33,577 bases of DNA from Flavobacteriales bacterium (GCA_007129985.1 SKUL01000192.1:1-33577); one strand, 5' to 3'. Numbered from the stretch's first letter, positions 1 to 11,307 are shown. Translations and numbers: made by a program. Notes: generated by a model not told the origin, from the letters alone.

Positions 1-330
1 AATGAAGTGTACCGTATTGGAGGCTTACAATCTATAAGGGGGTTTGACGAGGAATCCATTTTCGCTTCGGCATACAGCATTTTTACACTTGAATACAGGT
101 TTCTGCTTGAGAAAAACTCTAACCTGTTTGCGTTCTTTGACGGAGCGTGGTATGAAACCGATACTCGCAACGAGTACGTGCGCGATACACCGTATGGGTT
201 TGGTGCAGGCATTAGCTTCGAAACCGGAGCAGGTATATTCTCGTTAACCTATGCGCTGGGTAGCCAGTTCGGAAACCCGATACAACTTCGCGGTGGTAAA
301 ATACACTTTGGATTCGTGAACTTCTTCTAA
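1..330 (+). CDS. C-terminal fragment of an outer-membrane beta-barrel protein (Omp85/BamA/TamA-like); 5' end lies outside the window
   Basis: Frame open from base 1; GG-xx-S-IRGF motif (GGLQSIRGFDEES), alternating beta-strand pattern and terminal aromatic FGFVNFF. Confidence 0.6.
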   Translation, partial: NEVYRIGGLQSIRGFDEESIFASAYSIFTLEYRFLLEKNSNLFAFFDGAWYETDTRNEYVRDTPYGFGAGISFETGAGIFSLTYALGSQFGNPIQLRGGKIHFGFVNFF

Positions 331-346
331 TGCCTAAATTTGCTGC

Positions 347-973
347 ATGAAATGGCTCACCACCATAGCTTTGTTTATCTGTGGGTTGCTGCTCACTTCC
401 TCTAATCCGGCTGCGGAAAGAAGGAAAGAATCGGCCATGGTTTCATTCCTAAGTGAATATCTGGATATCAAATACAAAGAACACCGCTTTGAAACGTTCA
501 TGTACGTTGCTGCCAAAAAGCAGCGACTCTATCTGATCAGCGGGAACGAGGTTGTGCGGAGTTATCCAATATCCACTGCTCAAAAAGGAATTGGTCAAAA
601 ATCAGGGAGTTTTCAAACACCAGTAGGCCTGCACAAGGTGCGCGAAAAAGTGGGAGACACAGTGCCTCATTCGGGCATCATCCGCGAAAAGGTATTCACC
701 GGAAACATTGCGGAAATCAACAACAAGCCTCAGGCCGGCTCCGGTGACGTGATTACCACAAGGGTGATGCACCTGGACGGCCTTGAACCCGGAGTAAACA
801 AAGGTGATGGTTGTGACTCCTACCAGCGGGGAATTATGATTCACGGCACACCCGACGAAGGTCTGATTGGTCAACCGGCATCACATGGGTGTGTGCGAAT
901 GAAAAACGAAGACATTATCGAACTGTTCAATCTGGTTACTGTGAACACCTATGTTGTCATCCTTAACAACTAG
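347..973 (+). CDS. L,D-transpeptidase (YkuD domain), exported
   Basis: N-terminal hydrophobic segment; catalytic motif HGTPDEGLIGQPASHGCVRM. Confidence 0.85.
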   Translation: MKWLTTIALFICGLLLTSSNPAAERRKESAMVSFLSEYLDIKYKEHRFETFMYVAAKKQRLYLISGNEVVRSYPISTAQKGIGQKSGSFQTPVGLHKVREKVGDTVPHSGIIREKVFTGNIAEINNKPQAGSGDVITTRVMHLDGLEPGVNKGDGCDSYQRGIMIHGTPDEGLIGQPASHGCVRMKNEDIIELFNLVTVNTYVVILNN

Positions 974-1118
974 AAAGGACCAGACCACCACGAATGCATT
1001 ACTTACGACCATCCGAAAGCGCACCCTGTCTTGTCGCGGAAAGAATAAATCCGCCGAATAATATGTAAACTTGCACGATTGTTGCACGTTGTATAGCAAA
1101 GAACCTTTGAAACGATTC

Positions 1119-2396
1119 ATGCGCAAAAAACTCATCATTTTCGGGTCATTTACTGTGTTGTTGGCATTAGTGCTGATGCATGGCTGCGCTCCTCAGCGGA
1201 GCATTTCTTCCGAAAATCTTGCGCACATCTACAACTCTGAGCGCACCCCAATTCGAGCAGATTACCGCGTATTTCATCCTGAAGAAAATCTCACCACTGT
1301 GTTTCTGAGGGTCGCTGCATCCGACCTTACCCCCGGCCAAAATCTGGAGACCTTTCGCATGGAATCGGATGCCGTGGTTGACCTGAAAGTTTACCCACCA
1401 CAAGGCCTTATGGTGCGGGCTGTTGACAGTGTATTGGTTAGAATCAACGATGCCGCCCCGGGTAAGGATGACAACTATTTGCACACCGCAATTAACCTCT
1501 CGATAAGAAGCGGATATACTTACAGAGCGGTGATGAAAATTACCGACATCAATAAAAATGAAACGCAGGAAATGCGGTTTGAAATTGATAAGCTAAACCC
1601 CAACCATCGGCACAATTTTCTGGTCTTTGAAACGGCTCAACGTATTCCTCTTTACACCGACTACGTTACAACCCCCACGCGTTTGCGCATCAAGAACAAC
1701 GAAAGCAAAGACATGACTGTGCGGTATTACAACCGGAACTTTCCACTACCGCCACCGCCGTTTTCGTCATACAGCCCACCGCCCTTCCGATACGAGGCAG
1801 ACAGCGTTTTTTCGATGAGAGCAACCAGCGATTTTTCCATTTTGGATATCAACCGCCCCGGCTTTTTTCATGTGCTGAAAGATGGAAATCAGAAATCAGG
1901 TCTCAGTATTTTCACGTTTCCCGACCCATTTCCCATGGTAACCAGCACTGAGCAAATGTTCGAATCTCTGCGCTATGTAACTACAGAATGGGAGTTCAGA
2001 GAAATGCGCCAGCGAAGCAACTTGCGCCTTGCCGTAGAAAAATTCTGGATGGACTGCGCGGGTTCCAAGGAACGTGCGCGCGAAATGATACAGGTGTATT
2101 ATGGCAGAGTAGAAGAAGCCAATCGTTTTTTTACCTCTTACGTAGAAGGCTGGAAAACGGACCGGGGCTTAATCCACATCGTATATGGACGCCCGAACAT
2201 CATCTACAAAACAGACCGGGGTGAAACATGGATATACGGAGAAGACCGCAATACTATGTCGCTTTCATTTACATTCGTGAAAGTAATCAATCCATTTACT
2301 GACAACGACTACAGACTGAGCCGCGACGAAAGTTACAAAGCATCGTGGTACCGGGCTATCGAAAGCTGGCGCAACGGACGAATTCATGCAAACTAA
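1119..2396 (+). CDS. GWxTD domain-containing lipoprotein (start chosen at the internal ATG, 1119, which gives a lipoprotein signal)
   Basis: MRKKLIIFGSFTVLLALVLMHGC lipobox-like signal; GWKTDRGLIHIVYGRP motif. Confidence 0.8.
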   Translation: MRKKLIIFGSFTVLLALVLMHGCAPQRSISSENLAHIYNSERTPIRADYRVFHPEENLTTVFLRVAASDLTPGQNLETFRMESDAVVDLKVYPPQGLMVRAVDSVLVRINDAAPGKDDNYLHTAINLSIRSGYTYRAVMKITDINKNETQEMRFEIDKLNPNHRHNFLVFETAQRIPLYTDYVTTPTRLRIKNNESKDMTVRYYNRNFPLPPPPFSSYSPPPFRYEADSVFSMRATSDFSILDINRPGFFHVLKDGNQKSGLSIFTFPDPFPMVTSTEQMFESLRYVTTEWEFREMRQRSNLRLAVEKFWMDCAGSKERAREMIQVYYGRVEEANRFFTSYVEGWKTDRGLIHIVYGRPNIIYKTDRGETWIYGEDRNTMSLSFTFVKVINPFTDNDYRLSRDESYKASWYRAIESWRNGRIHAN

Positions 2397-3153
2397 CACT
2401 CCCTTTAAAGACCTGATTTTCGGCAACCACCCTGTGCTGGAAGCACTGGAAAGCGGCAAGGAAATCAACAAAATTCTGGTGCTGCGAGGAGCGGTATCCG
2501 AACACACAAAGCACATCCTTCAACTTGCTTCACAACGCAGGATACCAGTGCAAAAGGTTCCGGTAGAAAAGCTCAACCGCGTAACTCGCAAAAACCATCA
2601 GGGTGTTATTGCCTTCCTTTCACCGGTGAGCTATCACCGCATTGAAGATGTAATACCCAATCTTTACGAGGAGGGTAAAACTCCTTTGGTTGTGGTGTTG
2701 GATCACATCACCGACGTGCGGAACGTAGGAGCGATTTGCCGGTCGGCGGAGTGCATGGGAGCTCAGGCTATTTTACTCCCCACCAAGGGAGCCGGTGCTC
2801 TAAACGCCGATGCCGCAAAGGCCTCGGCCGGAGCTATTTTCAACCTGCATATTTGCCGAACTGACCACCTTGAGGGAGCCATCCGTTACCTCAAAGATAG
2901 CGGGTTGAGCGTGGTATCCTGCACTGAAAAAGGCTCCGAAACGTTGTATAAAGGAGAACTATCAGGGCCCACCTGCATCATTTTAGGTGCAGAAGACACC
3001 GGCATTCAACCTGCACTGCTTGCACTGTCTGACCAACACCTGCGCATTCCGATGGCGGGCCAAACAGGCTCACTCAATGTTTCAGTGTCGGCAGGTATCA
3101 TTCTGGCAGAATGCCTGAAACAGAGAAGCGACGTTGAAAACACCTTGGCTTAA
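2386..3153 (+). CDS. rlmB: 23S rRNA (guanosine-2'-O)-methyltransferase, TrmH/SpoU family
   Basis: FGNHPVLEAL start, DHITDVRNVGAICRSAE, ILGAEDTGI and SLNVSVSAGI SpoU motifs; overlaps the upstream stop by 11 nt. Confidence 0.9.
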   Translation: MQTNTPFKDLIFGNHPVLEALESGKEINKILVLRGAVSEHTKHILQLASQRRIPVQKVPVEKLNRVTRKNHQGVIAFLSPVSYHRIEDVIPNLYEEGKTPLVVVLDHITDVRNVGAICRSAECMGAQAILLPTKGAGALNADAAKASAGAIFNLHICRTDHLEGAIRYLKDSGLSVVSCTEKGSETLYKGELSGPTCIILGAEDTGIQPALLALSDQHLRIPMAGQTGSLNVSVSAGIILAECLKQRSDVENTLA

Positions 3154-5020
3154 TCACCGGCATGCGCTGGGGATTATCCTGGTAACAGCGGCACTTCTCA
3201 GGCTGTACCATCTTAGTTTTTCGTTCTCCAATGATGAATTGAGCGCGCTATCGAGGCTGGAATTCGACAACCTCGGCGAACTTTTTTGTGAAGGCATACG
3301 GGTAGATGGCCACCCCGCCTTTACACAGGTGCTGTTGTGGTTTTGGACAGCTTTAACCGGAATCAACTACGAGTGGTTGGTTCGTTTGCCTTTTGCATTG
3401 ATGGGTGCGGTAGCTGTGTATTTCACCTACCTCACCGGGCGTGAATGGTTTGGTAAAAATGCCGGACTGGCAGCAGCTGCGGCAATCACAGGTCTTCAGT
3501 TCTTCATCCTCTACAGCCAGATTGCAAGGCCCTACAGTCCGGGACTGTTTTTTACCATGGGTACAGCGTTTTTCTGGTCGCGATTGATTTTAGGAAGTCG
3601 CCGTTACAGCGAAGTATGGATGGGTGCTGTTTTCGCTGCCCTCGCCATGTACACGCATTACTTCAGCTTTCTGCAAGTGGTTGTGATGGCGTTTTTGGGA
3701 TTGTTCATGCTCCAAAAGAAAAGTTTACCGCGGTACTTGCTGGCTTTGGTCATTGCCCTTGCTCTTTGGCTTCCTCACGCACCCATAACACTGTATCAAC
3801 TGTCGCTGGATGGAGTGGGAAGCTGGCTTTCGGCACCAGATCCGGGATTTGCCCGCGGATTGCTGGCGCGGATTGTCAATGAATCGTGGTGGCTGCTGAT
3901 TGTGCTGATTGCTGTAGCTACAACCGGTTGGGCCATTTACAACCGGAGTATTGCTCCATCGCGCTGGCAGTTGGTTGCATTGCTTTTAATCATTATTCCC
4001 TTTCTGGTGGGCTACTTCTATTCTGTATTGAAGTTCCCTGTACTGCAATACTCTGTGATGCTGTTTGCTGCACCTTTTCTGATTTTGCTGATTTTCTCCC
4101 CTTTAGCCGGGGCGCAAAATGCATCCTCAGGACCATGGATTTCTTTATTGGTTCTGGTAATTACAGCAAGTCACACCATTTTTGTTCACGAGCATTATAA
4201 GCGCAACCACTTTGGTGTTTTCAGGGAGCTGGTTAACCACGCAAATCGATGGCAAGCTGAGTATGGTGGTGAAAACATCCTCACACTTGCCAATGTGGTT
4301 TCGCCGTGGTATATCCGACACTACGCGCAACAATTTGAACCACCAACTCATTTCGACTTGTACAACCTTGCAACAGACACTTCCATGCACAAAGTTTGGA
4401 CGCATGTTGTTGATGCCGATACCCATGACTTTGTCGCGCTTTTCTGGAGCAATCACAGCATGAGTGAGGATGTGATAGAGATGATTCGCATCAATTACCC
4501 GGTATTAATTGAACGCCACGACTACTTCAACTCCGGAGGCTATCTGTTCGGCAAGCAAGAGGAAGCAGTGAGTCGTTCGCCCATGCTAGATACAATTTCG
4601 GTTTCAACTATTTTGGAAATGCCGGATACGCTGCCTGACTTTGTGCCGAATTTGGGTACTGTACTTTCGGAAAACGAACACTTTTCAAAGCCCATTGAAC
4701 TTGACCTGAGTCACTTTCAGCACACACCACCAGGCCTGGCTGTTCTTAACGCATCCTTTTACACTACGGATACTTCGAGGGTAAGTCTGGTTCTTGAATA
4801 TGAAGACGGAACACCCAACAACTTCTGGTACGGCCGGGATCTTGACCCTGTTTACCGCACACCGGGAGCCCTGCAGAGGGTGGTTATTGCACGTCGCCTG
4901 CCCGACTCTCCCGGGGAAAAACCGACGCTCAAGGCTTATCTCTGGAAACAATCACCGGATTCACTCGAGATCATCTGGATGCAACTCCAGCTTCACGAAG
5001 AAGCCATTCTACCCTATTAG
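3134..5020 (+). CDS. Multi-pass membrane glycosyltransferase, PMT/ArnT-like (GT-C fold)
   Basis: Multiple TM segments, early acidic SNDELSAL motif, QIARPYSPGLFF region; translationally coupled to rlmB by overlap. Confidence 0.65.
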   Translation: MKTPWLNHRHALGIILVTAALLRLYHLSFSFSNDELSALSRLEFDNLGELFCEGIRVDGHPAFTQVLLWFWTALTGINYEWLVRLPFALMGAVAVYFTYLTGREWFGKNAGLAAAAAITGLQFFILYSQIARPYSPGLFFTMGTAFFWSRLILGSRRYSEVWMGAVFAALAMYTHYFSFLQVVVMAFLGLFMLQKKSLPRYLLALVIALALWLPHAPITLYQLSLDGVGSWLSAPDPGFARGLLARIVNESWWLLIVLIAVATTGWAIYNRSIAPSRWQLVALLLIIIPFLVGYFYSVLKFPVLQYSVMLFAAPFLILLIFSPLAGAQNASSGPWISLLVLVITASHTIFVHEHYKRNHFGVFRELVNHANRWQAEYGGENILTLANVVSPWYIRHYAQQFEPPTHFDLYNLATDTSMHKVWTHVVDADTHDFVALFWSNHSMSEDVIEMIRINYPVLIERHDYFNSGGYLFGKQEEAVSRSPMLDTISVSTILEMPDTLPDFVPNLGTVLSENEHFSKPIELDLSHFQHTPPGLAVLNASFYTTDTSRVSLVLEYEDGTPNNFWYGRDLDPVYRTPGALQRVVIARRLPDSPGEKPTLKAYLWKQSPDSLEIIWMQLQLHEEAILPY

Positions 5021-5029
5021 GGGCATGTA

Positions 5030-5362
5030 CTACTGTGGGCGCAGCTTGGGGTTGTTCTTGTGCCGGTTGATATCGCGCTGTGTTTTTTTCTCGTAGTTGG
5101 CCAGAAATGCTTCTGATAGATTGACGTTGCATTGATTGGCTAGACAAAGTAAGACCCATAGGATATCTGCCATTTCATCAGCAATGTCCAGACCCTTGTC
5201 GCTTTCTTTTTCCGACTGATCACCGTATCGCCGCGCCATAATTCGGGCCAGTTCTCCTACCTCCTCAGTGAGAATAGTCATGTTGGTGAGTTCGCTAAAG
5301 TATCTCACTCCATGGGTTTTAATCCACTCATCTACCATTTCTTGGCTTTCTCTGATTGTCAT
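5030..5362 (-). CDS. MazG-like nucleotide pyrophosphohydrolase
   Basis: EEVGELARIMARR ... DIADEMADILW MazG/all-alpha NTP-PPase motifs, 110 aa. Confidence 0.85.
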   Translation of the reverse strand: MTIRESQEMVDEWIKTHGVRYFSELTNMTILTEEVGELARIMARRYGDQSEKESDKGLDIADEMADILWVLLCLANQCNVNLSEAFLANYEKKTQRDINRHKNNPKLRPQ

Positions 5363-5377
5363 GCTCTTGCTTTTTGT

Positions 5378-5830
5378 CTATTCCTTGTTTTTTGTGTCAA
5401 TCCAAATGGTTACCGGGCCATCGTTTACCAAAGACACCTGCATCATGGCTCCGAATGAACCGGTTTGCACGGGCTTTCCGAGCGTTTTTTCTAAAAAGGT
5501 CACGAACTTATCGTACATGGGTACAGCGTGTTCCGGCCTGGCCGCACGTATGAACGACGGACGGTTTCCCTTTTTGGTTTTGGCGTGAAGTGTAAACTGG
5601 CTGATGACCAAAGCCGCTCCTTTAGCATCTGCTATGGAGGCGTTCATTTTTCCTTCGGCGTCAGAGAAAATGCGAAGTGCTGCGATTTTTTCTGCAAGCC
5701 AGAGTGCATCCTGTTCGTCATCATCATGCTCAATACCCAACAGAATGAGCAGCCCGTTACCTATGGCGCCCACTACTTTGCCCTCAACCTTTACCGAAGC
5801 CTCTGTAACCCGCTGAATCACTGCTCGCAT
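5378..5830 (-). CDS. dtd: D-aminoacyl-tRNA deacylase
   Basis: [25 protein letters not shown] and [10 protein letters not shown] motifs. Confidence 0.95.
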   Translation of the reverse strand: MRAVIQRVTEASVKVEGKVVGAIGNGLLILLGIEHDDDEQDALWLAEKIAALRIFSDAEGKMNASIADAKGAALVISQFTLHAKTKKGNRPSFIRAARPEHAVPMYDKFVTFLEKTLGKPVQTGSFGAMMQVSLVNDGPVTIWIDTKNKE

Positions 5831-5833
5831 AGC

Positions 5834-6778
5834 CTAGCTGTATGGATTTTGCCGATAGGTGTCCTCGGCTTCGTTGTTAAAGTAAAGTTTCAGATAGCTG
5901 TCGTAACGGGTCCAGGCAATGCGCCCATCCTCAACCGCTTCTTTTACCGCACACTGAGGCTCATCCACATGCACACAGTTGTGGAATTTACACCCAGACA
6001 TCAGGGCACGCATCTCCGGAAAACGTTCGGCAATCTCGGTCTTTTCGAAATCCACCAGACCAAAACCCTTGATGCCCGGCGTATCAATCACGTAGCCCCC
6101 AAAAGAAAGTGGGTGCATTTCCGCGAAAGTCGTGGTGTGCTGGCCCATGCGAAAAGATTCCGACAATGCAGCCGTGCGAAGTTTGAGTCCGGAATCTACC
6201 GCATTGGCCAAGGTGCTCTTCCCTACTCCACTATGACCCGAGAGCAAGCTCACCTTGTTGGCGAGCAGTTTTCGCACTGTCTCCAAACCCTCGCCCGTTT
6301 CGGCCGATACTTCCAGACAGCGATAACCCACATCCCAATACACTGAGGCAAATCCCCGTAGGGTATCGAGTTCGGCCTCACTGTAAATGTCAATCTTGTT
6401 GAAAATGAGAACTGCCGGAATGTGATAAGCCTCGGCTGTAACCAGAAAGCGATCAACAAAAGCAGGCAGGGTAAGCGGTTCTTTCAAGGTTACAAGCAGC
6501 AAAGCCTGGTCAATATTGGCCGCGAGTATATGAGCTGCGCGCGAAAGATTTACCGAGCGGCGAACAATGTAGTTCATGCGGGGCTCAATTCCGGTTATGA
6601 CTCCGGTTTCTTCATCCTGCATTTCAAAACGCACTTTGTCGCCCACTGCCACGGGATTGGTGGTGCGCAAGCCTTTCAAACGGATTTTGCCGCGAATCTT
6701 GCATTTCACGGTTTTGCCGTCCTGGCTACGCACGTCGTACCAGCTTCCGGTTGACTTCATGACCACTCCCATCTCCAT
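5834..6778 (-). CDS. rsgA: Ribosome small subunit-dependent GTPase A (start uncertain: 6778, 6772 or 6760)
   Basis: GHSGVGKSTLANA circularly permuted GTPase motifs, NKID, DTPGIKGF, C-terminal CKFHNCVHVDEPQCAVKEA zinc motif. Confidence 0.95.
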   Translation of the reverse strand: MEMGVVMKSTGSWYDVRSQDGKTVKCKIRGKIRLKGLRTTNPVAVGDKVRFEMQDEETGVITGIEPRMNYIVRRSVNLSRAAHILAANIDQALLLVTLKEPLTLPAFVDRFLVTAEAYHIPAVLIFNKIDIYSEAELDTLRGFASVYWDVGYRCLEVSAETGEGLETVRKLLANKVSLLSGHSGVGKSTLANAVDSGLKLRTAALSESFRMGQHTTTFAEMHPLSFGGYVIDTPGIKGFGLVDFEKTEIAERFPEMRALMSGCKFHNCVHVDEPQCAVKEAVEDGRIAWTRYDSYLKLYFNNEAEDTYRQNPYS

Positions 6779-6887
6779 TCCTCAAAAGTACACACTGCAA
6801 TCCTATCCCTTTAACAAATCTTGCCCCATGCACCCTGAAAGAACTGAGGGTTAATCCTATCTTCGCAACGATTCTCAGTATTATCCT

Positions 6888-7808
6888 ATGTCCATAGAAG
6901 TTAAAGAAGTAAGTAAGCGATACGGCGAGCAACTCGCCTTGAACAATGTGAGCTTCAACATCGCGTCAGGCGAAGTAGTGGGTTTCCTCGGCCCGAATGG
7001 AGCAGGAAAATCTACCATGATGAAAATCATTACAGGCTACATCCCCCCCAGTGCCGGAACGGTATTGGTGTGTGGACATGATGTGATGGAAGACTCGAAG
7101 GCCGCGAGGCGAAATGTGGGATACCTGCCTGAGCACAACCCGCTTTATCTTGACATGTATGTAAAAGAGTACCTGCGTTTTGTAGCCGGAATGTACAAGG
7201 TGAAAAATGTCCGTGAGCGCGTGGATGAGATGATTGAACTGGTTGGGCTTACGCTCGAACAGAAAAAACCCATTGGCGCCCTGAGCAAAGGATACCGGCA
7301 GCGCGTTGGTTTGGCGCAGGCTATGATTCATGACCCCGAAGTGCTTATTCTTGACGAACCTACGAGCGGACTGGATCCTAACCAACTGGCCGAGGTGCGT
7401 GCCTTGATTCGCACCATTGGCGAGAAGAAAACGGTGATGCTATCTACCCACATTATGCAGGAGGTTGAGGCCATCTGTGACCGTGTAATCATCATCAACC
7501 GCGGCAATATTGTGGCCGACAGTCCGGTAAGCGTGCTGATGAGCAATGTCACACAGGTAAAGGTTCTGGTAGTTGAGTTCAATACCCTGACCTCATCCGG
7601 CGATCTCAAAAAACTAAAAGGTGTGAAGCGAGTGGAGCATGTTTCAGGCTTCCAGTACCGTATCAGCCACGCGCCGGAAATGGATTTGAGAGAAGACCTT
7701 TTTCAATTTGCCGTGCAGCATAAACTCTCCGTGTTGGGGATGCAGGCGGAGCATCAAAAGCTCGAGGATATTTTTAAGCAGCTTACGCACGCCGAGCAAA
7801 CCACCTAG
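6888..7808 (+). CDS. gldA: ABC transporter ATP-binding protein, GldA-like (gliding-motility associated)
   Basis: [23 protein letters not shown], Walker [10 protein letters not shown], signature [13 protein letters not shown], Walker [16 protein letters not shown]. Confidence 0.8.
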   Translation: MSIEVKEVSKRYGEQLALNNVSFNIASGEVVGFLGPNGAGKSTMMKIITGYIPPSAGTVLVCGHDVMEDSKAARRNVGYLPEHNPLYLDMYVKEYLRFVAGMYKVKNVRERVDEMIELVGLTLEQKKPIGALSKGYRQRVGLAQAMIHDPEVLILDEPTSGLDPNQLAEVRALIRTIGEKKTVMLSTHIMQEVEAICDRVIIINRGNIVADSPVSVLMSNVTQVKVLVVEFNTLTSSGDLKKLKGVKRVEHVSGFQYRISHAPEMDLREDLFQFAVQHKLSVLGMQAEHQKLEDIFKQLTHAEQTT

Positions 7809-7876
7809 GTCTGTCGGAGGTTCACTTGGCCTCTATTAGTTTTTCCTATTTTAGCGCACCTTTTAAAAACGCTTAC

Positions 7877-9166
7877 ATGCCTTACTATTTTACGTCCGAA
7901 TCGGTGTCGGAAGGACACCCCGATAAAATTGCAGACCAAATATCTGACGCGCTTATTGACCACTTTATGGCCTTTGACAAGGACTCTAAAGTAGCCTGCG
8001 AAACACTCGTAACAACCGGACAGGTGATTGTTGCCGGTGAGGTAAAATCATCGGCGTACTTGGATGTTCAAAGTATTGTGCGCGATGTAATCAGAGATAT
8101 TGGCTACACCAAAAGCGAGTACAAATTTGACGCTGACTCCTGCGGAATTCTGTCGGCTATTCACGAACAAAGTGCCGATATAAATCGCGGCGTTGAGCGG
8201 AATGACCCGGAATCACAGGGCGCCGGCGACCAGGGAATGATGTTCGGGTATGCCTGCAAGGAAACCGACAACTACATGCCTCTTGGTATTGAACTGGCTC
8301 ACAGCCTACTCAAAGAATTGGCCGCCATTCGCAAGGAGGGAAAGAAAATGACCTACCTCCGTCCGGATGCGAAAGCGCAGGTTACCATTCTTTATGGCGA
8401 CGATCACCAGCCTCTGAAGATTGACTCTATCGTTATTTCTACCCAGCACGATGATTTTGTGGCTCCCAGGGCAAATTCAGATGCCTCTGTTCGCAAAGCT
8501 GAGCAAGAGATGCAGAAAGTGATTCGCGAAGATATCAAGAAGCATCTCATTGCAAGGGTAAAGCGCCAGCTTCCGGACCGGTTGAAGCGCCTCTTTAACG
8601 AGCACATTACCTACCATGTAAACCCCACGGGTAAGTTTGTGATTGGAGGTCCGCACGGTGACTGTGGGCTGACCGGACGTAAGATTATCGTAGATACCTA
8701 CGGTGGTCGTGGCGCACACGGTGGGGGTGCTTTCTCCGGAAAAGACCCCTCGAAGGTTGACCGTTCAGCCGCCTATGCCACCCGCCATATTGCCAAGAAC
8801 ATGGTGGCCGCAGGCCTTTGCGATGAGGCACTCGTACAGGTAGCCTACGCCATTGGAATTGCAGAGCCCATGGGACTTTACGTGAACACCTACGGAACGG
8901 CGCATGTAAACCTTACAGATGGTGAGATTGCCGAGAAGCTGTTGAAGATTTTCGATATGCGCCCTTACCAGATTGAGCAGCGCCTCAAACTGCGAAACCC
9001 TATTTACCGCGAAACCGCCGCCTACGGGCATATGGGGCGTGAATCAGAGCAAAAAACCCTGACTTTCGTACTACCCAGCGGTCAAAAAGAGAAGTACAAG
9101 GTTGAGACCTTTACCTGGGAGAAGTTGGATTACGTAGAAAAACTGAAGAAGGCCTTTAAACTCTAA
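7877..9166 (+). CDS. metK: S-adenosylmethionine synthase (ATG start at 7877; the ORF-track TTG start at 7826 is probably wrong)
   Basis: [62 protein letters not shown] motifs. Confidence 0.97.
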   Translation: MPYYFTSESVSEGHPDKIADQISDALIDHFMAFDKDSKVACETLVTTGQVIVAGEVKSSAYLDVQSIVRDVIRDIGYTKSEYKFDADSCGILSAIHEQSADINRGVERNDPESQGAGDQGMMFGYACKETDNYMPLGIELAHSLLKELAAIRKEGKKMTYLRPDAKAQVTILYGDDHQPLKIDSIVISTQHDDFVAPRANSDASVRKAEQEMQKVIREDIKKHLIARVKRQLPDRLKRLFNEHITYHVNPTGKFVIGGPHGDCGLTGRKIIVDTYGGRGAHGGGAFSGKDPSKVDRSAAYATRHIAKNMVAAGLCDEALVQVAYAIGIAEPMGLYVNTYGTAHVNLTDGEIAEKLLKIFDMRPYQIEQRLKLRNPIYRETAAYGHMGRESEQKTLTFVLPSGQKEKYKVETFTWEKLDYVEKLKKAFKL

Positions 9167-11307
9167 TCCTGAAAGAAGCCCAACTTCAAGCTGGCATTGT
9201 TCAGGTCATTGATGTAGCCATAAATCTGGGAAACCAGCACCGCCTGATTGGCGGGCACGCGCTCAGCAGTTACAGCGTGATAGGCTCGGATGCTTATCTC
9301 GTTGGGATGCTCCTTGATAAAGTGCACGGCAAGCTCACCAAAATCGTTTTCAACCGCACGCTCCAGTTCATCGAGGTTCAGAATTTCCACCGGCTGGTCG
9401 AATTTGAGATTAACCAAAAATTCGTCCCACCCCACAAAATCGGGGTAAAAGGGCAGCACCCTCGGAAAACGATCAAAATCAGGCCAGGTCACAAAGTTGA
9501 ACCAGTTGTACAGGGGCAGTTCGTATGAATTACCACCAGTTGACTGCCCTGCATCAGCCCAGTCGAAGTTTACTTCATATCGTCTGCCAAAGGGAGCAAA
9601 TGGGTTGTACTCTGTGCGATCGAGGTTGGACCATTCTACATCTTGGCCATCCAATACAATTCTGGCGTAGGCCGGATTGATGGTACTATCAATGCGCCCA
9701 AATTCAAATAGTGAGCGGGTGAGCGTGCTGAACTGGCCCGACAAGGTAACGTCCAAGATGCCTGTGGCTCGTCGGTTTTTTGTGTCTATCTCCATGTCTA
9801 TACGGGTTTGCCTGAAATTTTCATCGGTCATTTCGGGCAAATTGACCAACGGAGGAAAGTATCCCTCTTCAAAATGCAGATCTACGTAGTTCACCAAAAA
9901 AGCAGGAGTTCCCGCCAGGTAAAAGGGAAATTCATTGGGACCATACCCAAACCGGTTGCGTTTGGGATAAAAGAAGTTCAGCATGTTATGGTCGTCGGGA
10001 ACGGCAAAAGAAAAATCCGAAAAAAGCACGTTACCGTGATAAGGTATGGTCATGGTTCCGATTCTGGAGTCCATCATGTAAGCCGTATTATATGAAAGCC
10101 CCAACATGTTGATCATCTTAGCATAGAGATTATACCGGCTGATATTGCGCATTTGCCCGCGCTCAACCTGCGAACCCATTTTTTCGAGACTCATATCGCG
10201 CTCCTCGTAGTACGCATCGTCCCAGCTAAAGGTGAAGTCTTCGGTAATCACTTCATGCAGCCTGGCAAATTTTGAAAGATTCAGGTCGTCCGGTATATCG
10301 GAAGTTTGCTCAGCCATAAAGCGCTTTAGCTTTTTGGTTTGAGCATCCAACTCTATGCGTCGGGTAGCTACGCGGTACAACCAAAACGCATTAGACTCTC
10401 TGTTGAGCAGCGTTTTGTAAGTATAATCCGATGGAAGCAACTGATCAGACAGGTAATGCCTTGTGCGGTTTCTGAAACTCTGGGTATTGAGACTTACAAC
10501 AATATGGGGAAGGTCTTCGGAGGGTCTGACTCCCTGTTCATTGATACAAGGACTGAGGTTATGACGATACCACACCCGCGACGTTCGGCGTTTGCGCGTA
10601 TACACGGAGTCGGGCTTTACGCCGGTAATGAGACTGATGTTGTGCTTGGGCATAACCACCTCCAGCCGCTGCTCCTGAATGGGGTAGTTGTGATGGAAAA
10701 AAACCCGCTGGTAGTTAAAAAGTATCGAGTTGTCGATATACGGAATCTCAACCTTGTAGTGAATCTCAATTTCATCGTCGGGAGCCAGTCCCAACAATTC
10801 AAAAACATAACGAAACTGGATTTCGGAGCGCTGATAAATCTCCAGCCTGTCGGTGTCGAAGCGATCAGTCCAATCTACCGATACCGTACCTCCATCCGGC
10901 AATACTTTTCGGGCGGCAAAGAACACCATGCGCGTATTGAGGTAATCTGCACTGAGGCGCTCATCTCTTTTTTCGAGAGGCAGATTTCGTGCGTCGTAAA
11001 AAGGATCCCATGATTCGGGTAATCTGAAGGTTTGGAAGGGCACACGATGACCATCACGACTGTGTAGCTTTACGCGCAATTTTCTCTCGAGATACACATA
11101 CATGTGTGTGCTTTTTTGGCCCCGAACGGAGAGCCTTCGCTCATCTTTCAAAATGACCGCCGGATGATTCTCCCAACGGGCATGAACAGGAATAGACTTG
11201 GGGTGGGCTTCTTTCCAGGTGTACTCAAAATCGCGCAAAGGGTAGTATTGGCCGTGAACCGGAAGCAGAATAAAAAGTAAGATCACCTGTAATACAAAAG
11301 CCCGCAT
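9163..11307 (-). CDS. Exported protein of unknown function, possibly DUF3857-like
   Basis: 714-codon ORF with N-terminal signal sequence ([20 protein letters not shown]); no catalytic motif recognised. Convergent with metK, with a 4-nt overlap. Confidence 0.6.
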   Translation of the reverse strand: MRAFVLQVILLFILLPVHGQYYPLRDFEYTWKEAHPKSIPVHARWENHPAVILKDERRLSVRGQKSTHMYVYLERKLRVKLHSRDGHRVPFQTFRLPESWDPFYDARNLPLEKRDERLSADYLNTRMVFFAARKVLPDGGTVSVDWTDRFDTDRLEIYQRSEIQFRYVFELLGLAPDDEIEIHYKVEIPYIDNSILFNYQRVFFHHNYPIQEQRLEVVMPKHNISLITGVKPDSVYTRKRRTSRVWYRHNLSPCINEQGVRPSEDLPHIVVSLNTQSFRNRTRHYLSDQLLPSDYTYKTLLNRESNAFWLYRVATRRIELDAQTKKLKRFMAEQTSDIPDDLNLSKFARLHEVITEDFTFSWDDAYYEERDMSLEKMGSQVERGQMRNISRYNLYAKMINMLGLSYNTAYMMDSRIGTMTIPYHGNVLFSDFSFAVPDDHNMLNFFYPKRNRFGYGPNEFPFYLAGTPAFLVNYVDLHFEEGYFPPLVNLPEMTDENFRQTRIDMEIDTKNRRATGILDVTLSGQFSTLTRSLFEFGRIDSTINPAYARIVLDGQDVEWSNLDRTEYNPFAPFGRRYEVNFDWADAGQSTGGNSYELPLYNWFNFVTWPDFDRFPRVLPFYPDFVGWDEFLVNLKFDQPVEILNLDELERAVENDFGELAVHFIKEHPNEISIRAYHAVTAERVPANQAVLVSQIYGYINDLNNASLKLGFFQD

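Noticed and set aside
5528-6346. 272-aa plus-strand ORF overlapping dtd and rsgA
   Set aside because: Fully antisense to two confidently recognised genes; composition reads as a reverse-frame artefact.
7809-7876. Possible SAM riboswitch upstream of metK
   Set aside because: Only 68 nt separate gldA and metK, too short for a SAM-I aptamer plus expression platform, and no kink-turn-like conserved core was seen.
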